A stretch of 11,006 nt of DNA from Terriglobia bacterium (GTDB lineage Bacteria > Acidobacteriota > Terriglobia > UBA7540). Shown piece after piece: positions 1-6,443 of this stretch (the first letter of the stretch is position 1; every line of letters begins with the position of its first letter). Made by a program: the position numbers and the translations under genes. Under the pieces are notes generated by a model, which did not search any database, was not told the DNA's origin, and saw only the letters and a list, made by a program, of their open reading frames with translations. The stretch lies in contig JALHUF010000367.1 of NCBI GenBank assembly GCA_022866195.1, positions 1-11,006 on the forward strand. The letters are read 5' to 3'.

Positions 1-2
1 GG

Positions 3-362
3 CTGTGTGGCTCGGGCGCAGCAGGGGTGGTCTCAGGGATGCTGGGAGTCGGCGGCGGAGTGGTCAAGGTCCCCCTGATGTTCCTGGCCATGGGGGTTCC
101 GTTCAAGGTAGCGACAGCGACCTCCAATTTCATGATCGGCGTGACGGCGGCGGCCAGCGCCTTCATCTATTACACACGCGGCGATGTGCGCCTGCTGGTC
201 ACGGCTCCCCCGGCGGTGGGGGTATATCTCGGCGCCGCGCTGGGGTCGCGGCTGATGCGGCGCACGTCCAGCCGCTGGCTGATCGTGTTGTTTTCCTTCA
301 TCATGTTCTACTTTGCCGTGATCATGGTCTGGAAGTCATTCCATGGCGGGTTTGCGCGCTAG
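3..362 (+). CDS. TauE/SafE-family membrane permease, C-terminal part (5' end outside window)
   Basis: The reading frame is open from the window edge, and codons before the first possible internal start still look like the protein, so the N-terminus lies upstream. About 119 residues are visible. They start with a glycine-rich segment containing GMLGVGGG, followed by a ATATSNFMIG stretch; this is the typical half-repeat signature of the TauE/SafE (DUF81) family. Further hydrophobic segments follow, including a strong C-terminal membrane helix (LIVLFSFIMFYFAVIMVW), and a short tail ends at TAG. Family members are inner-membrane exporters or importers, often of sulfite, sulfonates or other small organic anions; the substrate here cannot be read from sequence. 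The DUF1634-like gene directly downstream is a frequent partner of this family and supports the call. Confidence 0.82.
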   Translation: MCGSGAAGVVSGMLGVGGGVVKVPLMFLAMGVPFKVATATSNFMIGVTAAASAFIYYTRGDVRLLVTAPPAVGVYLGAALGSRLMRRTSSRWLIVLFSFIMFYFAVIMVWKSFHGGFAR

Positions 363-768
363 CCTGGCATGGCGCGCTGGAATGCTCTGCGAACGCGGGT
401 TCAGAGGCATGACGAACCAACCGACAGAAGATAAGGCTCGGAGCGCCATTGCCCTCATTCTGCGCTACGGGTCGCTGGCCTCGACTCTGGTAATGGCACT
501 GGGGCTGCTCCTCATCCTGGTGCGAGGCCCGCGGGGCGTGCCCGGCGGCGATCTGCCCATTCTGCCCCGGATGCTTTTCGCTAGACTGGCTCACTTTGAC
601 CCTCTAGCCATCACCGAATCCGGCATTCTCCTCCTGCTGCTCACTCCCATCTTTCGCAGTATAGTGGCGGCCGTCAGCTTTGGGCGGGAGCGCAATTACC
701 GATATGTGTTGATATCGCTGGGTGTTTTGGCCGTGATATTTGGCAGTATCGTTTTTGCGATGAAATAA
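343..768 (+). CDS. DUF1634-like small integral membrane protein
   Basis: The protein has up to 141 residues and three hydrophobic segments, at about residues 43-60, 91-112 and 120-140. The second carries a TESGILLLLLTPIFR core and is followed by a basic loop and a final helix. This three-helix pattern, and the position right behind a TauE/SafE permease, match DUF1634 proteins. Their function is unknown, but they are presumed accessory to the permease. The start is uncertain. ATG at 343 has a GGAAG seven bases upstream and overlaps the end of the permease gene by 20 bases, which suggests translational coupling. The family-like region only begins near residue 23, however, so ATG 409 (about 119 residues) is a real alternative, although its AGAGG is just one base from the ATG. 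The gene ends at TAA before a hairpin shared with convergent murA. Confidence 0.8.
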   Translation: MAGLRASLAWRAGMLCERGFRGMTNQPTEDKARSAIALILRYGSLASTLVMALGLLLILVRGPRGVPGGDLPILPRMLFARLAHFDPLAITESGILLLLLTPIFRSIVAAVSFGRERNYRYVLISLGVLAVIFGSIVFAMK

Positions 769-776
769 GCAAGAAG

Positions 777-803
777 GATTGCTCCTGGAAGCTTGGAGCA
801 ATC
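777..803. terminator. Hairpin between convergent genes, possible bidirectional terminator
   Basis: A perfect 9-bp inverted repeat (GATTGCTCC, then GGAGCAATC) encloses a 9-nt loop. It lies 8 bases after the DUF1634-like stop and 26 bases after the murA stop. There is no T-tract on the plus strand. On the minus strand the hairpin is followed by a pyrimidine-rich, T-rich stretch (CTTCTTGCTTATTTC), so it may end murA transcription better than rightward transcription. Confidence 0.55.
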
Positions 804-829
804 AGGCGGCCCAGGAATCAACGATTCAG

Positions 830-2104
830 TCAGGTTGATTTCGAGACCCGTCTGATCTTGGCGCCCACCTTGGTGAGATTCTCCTCGATGCGTTCGTAGC
901 CGCGGTCGATGTGGTAGACCCGGTCGATGAGGGTCTCGCCCTCGGCCGCCAGGCCGGCGAGGACGAGCGAGGCGCTGGCGCGGAGGTCGGAGGCCTGGAC
1001 CTTGGCGCCGCTCAGGGGAGTCTTGCCGCGCACGACGGCGCGCCGCCCATCCAGAGTGATGTCGGCGCCCATGCTCAGCAGTTCAAAGGCGTGCAGAAAG
1101 CGGTTCTCAAAGATGGTCTCGGTAATCACCGCCGAGCCGCCCGCTTGCGTCATCAAGGCCATGTACTGGGCTTGCATGTCGGTGGCAAACCCGGGATATT
1201 CGTGCGTGGTCACATCCGCGGCCTGGAGGCTTCCACTGCCGTCCACTTCCAGCTCGTGCGGTCCGCGCACGCGCACCCTGACGCCAGCTTCCGCCAGCTT
1301 GGCGATGATGGCGGTGAGATGGTCGGGCCGGACCTCATCCAGAATGAGGTGACCGCCGGTGATGGCGGCGGCGACCAGGAACGTCCCCACTTCGATGCGG
1401 TCGGGGATGATATTGTGTTCCGCGCCGTGCAGCCGTGCTACCCCACGGATGCGAATCGTGTCTGTGCCTGCGCCCTCGATTGATGCGCCCATCTTCTGCA
1501 GCAGGTCGGCCAGGTCCTCGACCTCTGGCTCGCGGGCGGCATTCTCCAGCACAGTCTCGCCTGCCGCCAGCGTGGCGGCCATCAGGAGATTTTCGGTGCC
1601 CGTCACGGTAGTCGTGTCGAAACGGAAGGGGGCGCCCTGAAGTCCGTCGGCTTGCGCCTCAATGTAGCCATGCTCAATCTTGATGGAGGCTCCGAGCTTC
1701 TCCAGCCCTTTGAGGTGCAGATTGATGGGACGCGCGCCGATGGCGCAACCGCCCGGGAGGGACACGCGAGCGTGCCCGAAGCGGGCAACCAGGGGGCCGA
1801 GAACCAGCACCGAAGCGCGCATTTGCTTCACCAGCTCATAGGGAGCCACGGGATTCAGCAACTTGCGCGCCTGAATCTCCAGCCGGTTGCCATGCGTCTC
1901 GTGGGTGACGGAGGAATCCACTCCCAGCTCGTCGAGCAGGCTGCGCAGGGTAGAGATGTCGCGCACCCGCGGGACGTTCCGAAGGGTGACGAGGTCCTCG
2001 GTCAACAGGGAGGCCGCCATGGCCGGCAGCGCGGCGTTCTTTGCGCCGCTGGCCGTCACGCGCCCCTCGAGCGGCCTGCCGCCTTCGATCAGGAATTTGT
2101 CCAT
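830..2104 (-). CDS. murA: UDP-N-acetylglucosamine 1-carboxyvinyltransferase MurA
   Basis: MurA is the cytoplasmic enzyme that transfers enolpyruvate from phosphoenolpyruvate to the 3'-OH of UDP-GlcNAc, the first committed step of peptidoglycan precursor synthesis. The 424-aa product has the normal family length. It shows the N-terminal [10 protein letters not shown] segment (Lys22-Asn23), the loop [11 protein letters not shown] with the PEP-reactive, fosfomycin-target Cys120, the GTENLLMAA segment near 169, the FATDMQAQ motif with catalytic Asp309, [15 protein letters not shown] near 373-387, and the [13 protein letters not shown] segment with Arg401 near the C-terminus. Because the position is Cys and not Asp, it should be fosfomycin-sensitive. 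ATG at 2104 matches the family N-terminus; I see no good Shine-Dalgarno sequence. It is downstream of nagA on the same strand, separated by a 129-bp gap with a palindromic 8-bp repeat, so it could be the operon tail or separately controlled. Confidence 0.98.
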   Translation of the reverse strand: MDKFLIEGGRPLEGRVTASGAKNAALPAMAASLLTEDLVTLRNVPRVRDISTLRSLLDELGVDSSVTHETHGNRLEIQARKLLNPVAPYELVKQMRASVLVLGPLVARFGHARVSLPGGCAIGARPINLHLKGLEKLGASIKIEHGYIEAQADGLQGAPFRFDTTTVTGTENLLMAATLAAGETVLENAAREPEVEDLADLLQKMGASIEGAGTDTIRIRGVARLHGAEHNIIPDRIEVGTFLVAAAITGGHLILDEVRPDHLTAIIAKLAEAGVRVRVRGPHELEVDGSGSLQAADVTTHEYPGFATDMQAQYMALMTQAGGSAVITETIFENRFLHAFELLSMGADITLDGRRAVVRGKTPLSGAKVQASDLRASASLVLAGLAAEGETLIDRVYHIDRGYERIEENLTKVGAKIRRVSKST

Positions 2105-2124
2105 TGCTTGAATGAGTCGGTGGG

Positions 2125-2156
2125 TCAGTGAATCACTGAATCAGTGAGTCATTGAA
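2125..2156. repeat. Four 8-bp tandem units with overlapping palindromes upstream of murA
   Basis: Four consecutive octamers read TCAGTGAA, TCACTGAA, TCAGTGAG and TCATTGAA. Adjacent units form two overlapping perfect palindromes with a one-base centre: TCAGTGAATCACTGA at 2125-2139 and TCACTGAATCAGTGA at 2133-2147. The array lies 21 bases upstream of the murA start codon in the nagA-murA gap. A degenerate continuation (CTCATTCA on the minus strand) reaches almost to the start codon. It could be an operator array, an RNA hairpin in the murA leader, or just a drifting simple repeat. Confidence 0.6.
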
Positions 2157-2163
2157 CCGACGA

Positions 2164-2200
2164 GCTGGCTGTTCTTTGCGACGCAGCAAAAATCGCCAGC
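2164..2200 (-). other. Weak stem-loop after nagA
   Basis: GCTGGC at 2164-2169 pairs with GCCAGC at 2195-2200, and an inner TTTGC/GCAAA pair surrounds a short loop. It starts about 34 bases past the nagA stop on the minus strand and has no T-tract after it. It might attenuate transcription into murA, but the stem is interrupted, so this is weak. Confidence 0.25.
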
Positions 2201-2233
2201 GACTCATTGGCTTCCTTCAAAATGAATCAATTC

Positions 2234-3421
2234 TCAGAGCGCCGGCCGGCCCCGGACGTAAGTCTGCGTCACATAGTGGTTGCGATCCAGAATCGCGAGG
2301 TCGGCATCGGCGCCGGCGGCGATCACGCCCTTTTGTTCCTCCAGGCCCAAAATCCTCGCAGGATTGAGGGTGGCGCAGGGCAAGCATTGCTGGTAGCTGA
2401 GTCCGGTGAAACTGGCCAGGTTGCGCAACGCGGCGTCGAGGGTGATGGTGCTGCCCGCCAGATTCCCCTCCACCGTCCGGCACACGCCCCCAGCCACGTG
2501 GACGGTGAAGTTTCCCAGCCGGTAATTGCCGTCCGGCATGCCCGCGCCGCTGGAACTGTCGCTCACCAGGATAACGCGCTCGATTCCTTTGGCTTTCACC
2601 AACAACTGAATGGCCGGGATCTCGACGTGGACGCCATCGCAGATGAGCTCTGCGGTCACGCGGTTGTCGGTGAGTACAGCCCCGATGATGCCGGAATCGC
2701 GGTGCATAAAGGGGCGCATGGCATTGTACACATGGACGGCGTGAGTGGCTCCCGCCGCGATGGCGCGCTCGGCTTCCTCGAAGGTGGCGTTAGAGTGGCC
2801 GATTCCGACGCGCAGCCCCCGGCTCCGGACATATTCGAGAACGGTCAGGGCGCCTTCTAACTCGGGGGCCAGGGTAAAGATGCGAGCCGTATCATCCGCC
2901 GCATCCAGAATGCGTTCCGCAATCTCCACCGACGGCTTCCGAAGCTGCGATACGGGATGTGCGCCCCGCTTCTTAGCGTTCAGGAAGGGCCCCTCGAGGT
3001 GGATTCCCAGTGGCTGGGCGCCGGCGATCTTATCGGAGGCTCCGTGGGAACTTTGGGAGGCGCGGATGATTTCTCCCAGACCACGCGCCGCGTGCAACGT
3101 GCGGTCCAGGCTCGCCGTGACAGTGGTCGCCAGATAGGCGGTCGTTCCGTGGCGGGCCAGATAGCTGGCCACCGCGGAAACAGCCTCGGTCGTGGCTTCC
3201 ATCAGGTCGTGCCCGGCGGCGCCGTGGATATGCATGTCGATGAACCCGGGAACGATGAGCCGGTCCTGGTTGTCGATGACCGTGGTGCCGGCAGGGATCT
3301 TGACCTGTTCTCTGGGTCCCACCTTGGCGATGCGGTGGCCCGCGATGAGAATCACGCCGTTTTCGATCACGTCGCTGGGCGTGTAGATAATTCCTGCCAG
3401 AATTGCTTTCGTGGTCTTCAT
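2234..3421 (-). CDS. nagA: N-acetylglucosamine-6-phosphate deacetylase NagA
   Basis: NagA is a cytoplasmic amidohydrolase converting GlcNAc-6-phosphate to GlcN-6-phosphate plus acetate. The 395-aa product has the usual length and order of motifs: PGFIDMHIHG with His64 and His66, GIHLEGPF with metal ligand Glu143, GHSNA with His209, THAVHVYNAM with His230, DGVHV with His265, and the catalytic Asp288 in LVSDSSSGAG. The C-terminal small domain ends in the typical GVIAAGADADLAILD segment. The start ATG overlaps the murQ stop as ATGA, and GGAGAG lies about four bases upstream, so coupled translation with murQ is likely. It processes the product of MurQ, which makes the pair a classic MurNAc-6-P catabolic module. 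Confidence 0.97.
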   Translation of the reverse strand: MKTTKAILAGIIYTPSDVIENGVILIAGHRIAKVGPREQVKIPAGTTVIDNQDRLIVPGFIDMHIHGAAGHDLMEATTEAVSAVASYLARHGTTAYLATTVTASLDRTLHAARGLGEIIRASQSSHGASDKIAGAQPLGIHLEGPFLNAKKRGAHPVSQLRKPSVEIAERILDAADDTARIFTLAPELEGALTVLEYVRSRGLRVGIGHSNATFEEAERAIAAGATHAVHVYNAMRPFMHRDSGIIGAVLTDNRVTAELICDGVHVEIPAIQLLVKAKGIERVILVSDSSSGAGMPDGNYRLGNFTVHVAGGVCRTVEGNLAGSTITLDAALRNLASFTGLSYQQCLPCATLNPARILGLEEQKGVIAAGADADLAILDRNHYVTQTYVRGRPAL

Positions 3422-4470
3422 AGGTCTCTCCGCGTGGCGGCAAGTCGTTCCCGACTGCCACCGACCAGCCTTAGGATGGCTATCCGCCTTCGTTCAGCCA
3501 AGGCGGCGCGTAACACGCGGGCCGTGTCCGGCCCGCGAGCGAGCAAGCGCCGCGCCTGTTCTTTCGATATGTTCTTGCCCAGCATGAGGAGCGCCACGGG
3601 CAGTTGATATCCGGCTCTTTTCAACGTCTCGGCCGCGGTGGCGGCGCTCACTCCGGTAGCTTTCATGAGAATGGCTTGCGCGCGCGCGCGCAGTTTTCGG
3701 TTCCTTAGCTGGACGTTGATCATCCAGTTAGAAAGGACGCGCCCCCGGCGGACCATGCTGGCGGTGGACAGCATGTTCAGCACCAGCTTCTGGGCGGTGC
3801 CCGCCTTCATGCGGGTGGAGCCGGCAATCACCTCGGGGCCGACGACCGGGACGATGGCAACGTCTGCCAGTGAGCGCAGCGGAGCCTGGGGATTTGATGT
3901 CAGCCCGATGGTCCGCGCGCCGAGGCGCTTTGCATAGCGCATCCCTCCCAGAGTATACGGCGTCCGGCCGCTGGCGGATATGCCTACCAGCACGTCGCGC
4001 CGTTCGAGCTTGATGCGGCGCAAGTCGCGCTCGGCTTGCCGGGGATTGTCCTCGGAAACCTCAGTGGGCCGGAACATGGCCGCCGGCGCGCCGGCCATGA
4101 CGCCGACCACGCGATCGGTCCCGAAGGTAGGAACGCACTCGGCGGCGTCGAGCACTCCCAGGCGTCCGCTGGTGCCTGCGCCCAGGTAAATGAGCCGCCC
4201 ACCCTCGGCCAGCGCCTTTACCGCAAGATCGACCGCGCGCGCAATCTGCGGCAGCGCCTTCGCGACGGCGGCCGGCACCTTGCGGTCTTCACGATTGATG
4301 AGGCGCAGGATTTCCTGCGTCGTCTTGGTGTCCAAGGAAGCCGACGCCGGGTTTTCCTTTTCGGTGATGCGTTCGCGCCCTCGTCGCAACTCTGAAGCCC
4401 TCAGCACTCGGTTATCAGCCGTCAGCCATGCATTGTTGGGTCGACAGCTGCCTGCCGACGATAGCTCCAC
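3418..4470 (-). CDS. murQ: N-acetylmuramic acid 6-phosphate etherase MurQ
   Basis: MurQ cleaves the D-lactyl ether of MurNAc-6-phosphate to give GlcNAc-6-phosphate and D-lactate in the cytoplasm. Family features are the NPASASLDTKTTQEI start region (from residue 40), the SIS-type sugar-phosphate loop GAGTSGRLGVLDAAECVPTF with the active-site-region Glu111, a second acidic patch at 137-141, GISASGRTPYTLGGM near 163-177, and the MurQ/GCKR signature GPEVIAGSTRMKAGTAQK at 211-228. The start is unsure. GTG 4470 gives 350 aa and sits 21 bases after the symporter stop, without a good Shine-Dalgarno. GTG 4407 (329 aa) or TTG 4389 (323 aa, with an AGGG nine bases upstream) fit the roughly 300-aa family better. 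A basic tail of about 25 residues extends the C-terminus. It overlaps nagA by 4 bp. Confidence 0.96.
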   Translation of the reverse strand: MELSSAGSCRPNNAWLTADNRVLRASELRRGRERITEKENPASASLDTKTTQEILRLINREDRKVPAAVAKALPQIARAVDLAVKALAEGGRLIYLGAGTSGRLGVLDAAECVPTFGTDRVVGVMAGAPAAMFRPTEVSEDNPRQAERDLRRIKLERRDVLVGISASGRTPYTLGGMRYAKRLGARTIGLTSNPQAPLRSLADVAIVPVVGPEVIAGSTRMKAGTAQKLVLNMLSTASMVRRGRVLSNWMINVQLRNRKLRARAQAILMKATGVSAATAAETLKRAGYQLPVALLMLGKNISKEQARRLLARGPDTARVLRAALAERRRIAILRLVGGSRERLAATRRDL

Positions 4471-4491
4471 CCGTGTGGGTTGAAGTCCCCA

Positions 4492-6291
4492 CTACTTCCC
4501 TGATAGCGTTTCCCAGCCACGCCGCGAGAAGTCCCAATAGATAGCGTAGGCTGAAAGCCCAGAGATGGCCAGGAAGAGTAAACCTACTTCCGTGTAGCCG
4601 AGGAGTAGCTTCCCAATTCCGAACAAGGCCATATAGACCATCCAGCAGCCGAGCAGCCAGTCGAGCAGATTATACCAGCCGTCCTGAGTGGCAGGGATTT
4701 CAGGCGCCAGCGCGGCAATGTGCCTCCAACCAAGAATGCTGGGCCTGACTCGGCGGTAAAATGCGAGCAGCTTGGACTCGGGCTCGGGCTTGGTCAGGAA
4801 GGTCACCGCCAGCCAGACCACCGAGGTCACGGCCACGGTCACGAGAATCGACTTGGCAAACACCTCGCCTTCCGACCCTCCGATGGGGAAAACCGTGCGC
4901 AGCAGGACTGTGGTTACCGCTGCCGCGGTCATAGCCGAAATCTCCGACCAGGCATTGATGCGCCACCAGTACCAACGGAGCAGATACACCGCCCCCGTGC
5001 CAGCCCCGATGGTCAGGATGAATTGCCAGGCGCCGGAGACGGACACCATGATGAGTGAGACTCCCGCCCCCAGCAGGGCCAGGAAGGCTGTGGCGAACTT
5101 CGACGCGAACACGTAGTGCTTTTCGTCCCGCCCGCGTACCGCAAAGCGCCGATAGAAGTCATTGACAATATACGAGGAACCCCAGTTGAGCTGCGTGGCA
5201 ATCGTGGACATGTAGGCAGCCGCAAACGCGGCCAGCATGAAGCCTCGTAACGCCCCGGGCAGATAATCCACCCAGACCTTGATGTACCCGACCTCCGGGT
5301 CTTTCAAATTGGGGTACAGAGCCACCGAGGCCAGAGCTGTCAGAATCCAAGGCCAGGGCCGCAGCGCGTAGTGCGCGATGTTGAACCACAGCGTCGCCCA
5401 CAGCGAATGTTTTTCATTCTTAGCGCAGAAGATCCGCTGCGCCACGTAACCGCCGCCACCCGGTTCGGCGCCTGGGTACCAGTTGGCCCACCAGTTCACC
5501 CCGAGATACACGCAAAACGCCAGAATCGGCATCCAGGGCGAGTGCAGGTCGGGAATGAAAGAGAGAATCGAGCCTGAGCCACCCTCGGCAGCACCGCGGG
5601 CGGCATCCACGGCCGCCAGCTTGACCTTCAACGCCTCCATGCCGCCGACCGCGCGAATCGCGTAGTAGGCCAGCACAATCACCATGCCCATCTTGAGGAC
5701 GAACTGGACGACGTCAGTCCAGAGCACGCCCCAGAGGCCAGAAATCGTGGTGTAGAAGCCGGTCAGAGCCATTACGCCCAGGCAGATCACGAGCGCCCAG
5801 GTCCGGGAGACGCCGAGCGAGGTCATGAGGATTTTTTCCATGGCCAGGTTGACCCAGCCCACGACCAGGCAGTTCATGAAGATGCCGAAATAGACGGAGC
5901 GGAAGCCACGCAGGAAGGCCGCGGGCTTGCCGGCGTAACGCAACTCGACCAGCTCCGCATCGGTGATGACTTCCGCGCGCCGCCAGAGGCGGGCAAAGAA
6001 AAACACCGTCATCATGCCGTTGAACAGCAGGCTCCACCAGAGCCAGTTACCGGCGATCCCTTGTTTTGCCACCAGGCCGGTCACGGCCAGCGGGGTGTCG
6101 GCGGCAAAGGTGGTGGCGACCATGGAGGTGCCTGCCAGCCACCACGTCACCTCCCGGCCGGAGACGAAGAAGTCGCCCGTGCTTCGACTGGCTTTCTTGC
6201 GGTAATAAAGCCCAATGAGCAGATTGATCAGAAAATAGGCGGCAACTACGGACCAATCGAGGAAAGTGAGTTTCATGGGATGCCGGACCAT
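4492..6291 (-). CDS. Sodium:solute symporter (SSS family), candidate MurNAc transporter
   Basis: This 599-aa polytopic inner-membrane protein has 13 or more hydrophobic segments and belongs to the sodium/solute symporter family. Visible family features are the first helix region LDWSVVAAYFLINLLIGLYY, the STGDFFVSGR loop with an ADTPLAVTG segment near 64-72 in the unwound-helix region, the TTISGLWGVLWTDVVQF signature near 181-197, and the sodium-site helix with AAYMSTIATQLNWGSSY near 358-374. The conserved Ser362/Thr363 would contribute to Na+ binding. An aromatic, glycine-rich loop (WYPGAEPGGGG) near 271-281 is notable. The substrate is not deducible from sequence alone. Its place as first gene before murQ and nagA, divergent from a secreted MurNAc-releasing enzyme, suggests uptake of MurNAc or a related amino sugar. 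ATG 6291 is used here; ATG 6276 is possible. It ends at TAG. Confidence 0.93.
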   Translation of the reverse strand: MVRHPMKLTFLDWSVVAAYFLINLLIGLYYRKKASRSTGDFFVSGREVTWWLAGTSMVATTFAADTPLAVTGLVAKQGIAGNWLWWSLLFNGMMTVFFFARLWRRAEVITDAELVELRYAGKPAAFLRGFRSVYFGIFMNCLVVGWVNLAMEKILMTSLGVSRTWALVICLGVMALTGFYTTISGLWGVLWTDVVQFVLKMGMVIVLAYYAIRAVGGMEALKVKLAAVDAARGAAEGGSGSILSFIPDLHSPWMPILAFCVYLGVNWWANWYPGAEPGGGGYVAQRIFCAKNEKHSLWATLWFNIAHYALRPWPWILTALASVALYPNLKDPEVGYIKVWVDYLPGALRGFMLAAFAAAYMSTIATQLNWGSSYIVNDFYRRFAVRGRDEKHYVFASKFATAFLALLGAGVSLIMVSVSGAWQFILTIGAGTGAVYLLRWYWWRINAWSEISAMTAAAVTTVLLRTVFPIGGSEGEVFAKSILVTVAVTSVVWLAVTFLTKPEPESKLLAFYRRVRPSILGWRHIAALAPEIPATQDGWYNLLDWLLGCWMVYMALFGIGKLLLGYTEVGLLFLAISGLSAYAIYWDFSRRGWETLSGK

Positions 6292-6313
6292 CTAAGATTT
6301 TCCGAGCCCCTCG

Positions 6314-6340
6314 TTGACAGAAGGAGCCCGCGAGTATATA
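6314..6340 (+). promoter_or_regulatory. Candidate sigma70-like promoter for the AmiE-NamZ fusion gene
   Basis: A perfect -35 hexamer TTGACA lies at 6314-6319. The TATATA at 6335-6340 gives a 15-base spacer, and TATAGC at 6337-6342 gives 17 bases. Transcription would begin near 6347 and make a leader of roughly 95 bases, most of it the heptamer array. The -10 region overlaps that of the leftward promoter. The short spacer or the poor -10 makes this the weaker of the two. Confidence 0.45.
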
Positions 6341-6360
6341 GCAGGAGCCTCTGAAGTCAA
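6333..6360 (-). promoter_or_regulatory. Candidate sigma70-like promoter for symporter-murQ-nagA operon
   Basis: On the minus strand TTGACT (6360-6355) is followed, after 16 bases, by TATACT (6338-6333). Each hexamer matches consensus at five of six positions. The start point would be near 6326, about 35 bases before the symporter ATG. A pair of AGGAGCC direct repeats (6322-6328 and 6343-6349, 21 bp apart) brackets the -10 region and could be an operator. Confidence 0.6.
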
Positions 6361-6443
6361 AAGTCGAAAGTCAAGAGTCGAAAGGCAGAAGGCAGAAGGC
6401 AGAAGGCAGAAGGCAGAAGGCAGAAGGCAGAAGGCAGAAGGCA
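6355..6443 (+). repeat. 7-bp tandem repeat array abutting a start codon
   Basis: There are four AGTCRAR heptamers (6355-6382), then, in the same register, eight AGGCAGA units plus a partial AGGCA (6383-6443); the ATG at 6444 follows directly. The period is exactly seven throughout, although the unit sequence changes. Each AGGCAGA junction contains AGAAGG, a weak Shine-Dalgarno-like sequence; the one ending nine bases before the ATG is the best placed. The first unit also supplies the -35 element of the leftward promoter. Heptamer tandem repeats are known in the intergenic DNA of cyanobacteria and other genomes. Confidence 0.93.

Noticed and set aside
911..1483. 190-codon open frame on the plus strand inside murA
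   Set aside because: It is antisense to murA, which has every catalytic motif. The frame is open because of the GC-rich codon pattern and shows no family-like sequence.
2207..2860. 217-codon plus-strand frame opposite nagA
   Set aside because: Antisense to a complete nagA with its metal-binding motifs; the translated sequence resembles no protein.
2957..3607. 216-codon plus-strand frame opposite nagA and murQ
   Set aside because: It spans the junction of two well-supported minus-strand genes and is a shadow frame.
3678..3691. Alternating GC run of 14 bases (possible Z-DNA)
   Set aside because: It encodes an Arg-Ala stretch in a conserved part of murQ; GC-rich codon use explains it.
6355..6443. 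CRISPR-like array
   Set aside because: Units are 7 bp and contiguous with no spacers, so this is a simple tandem repeat.
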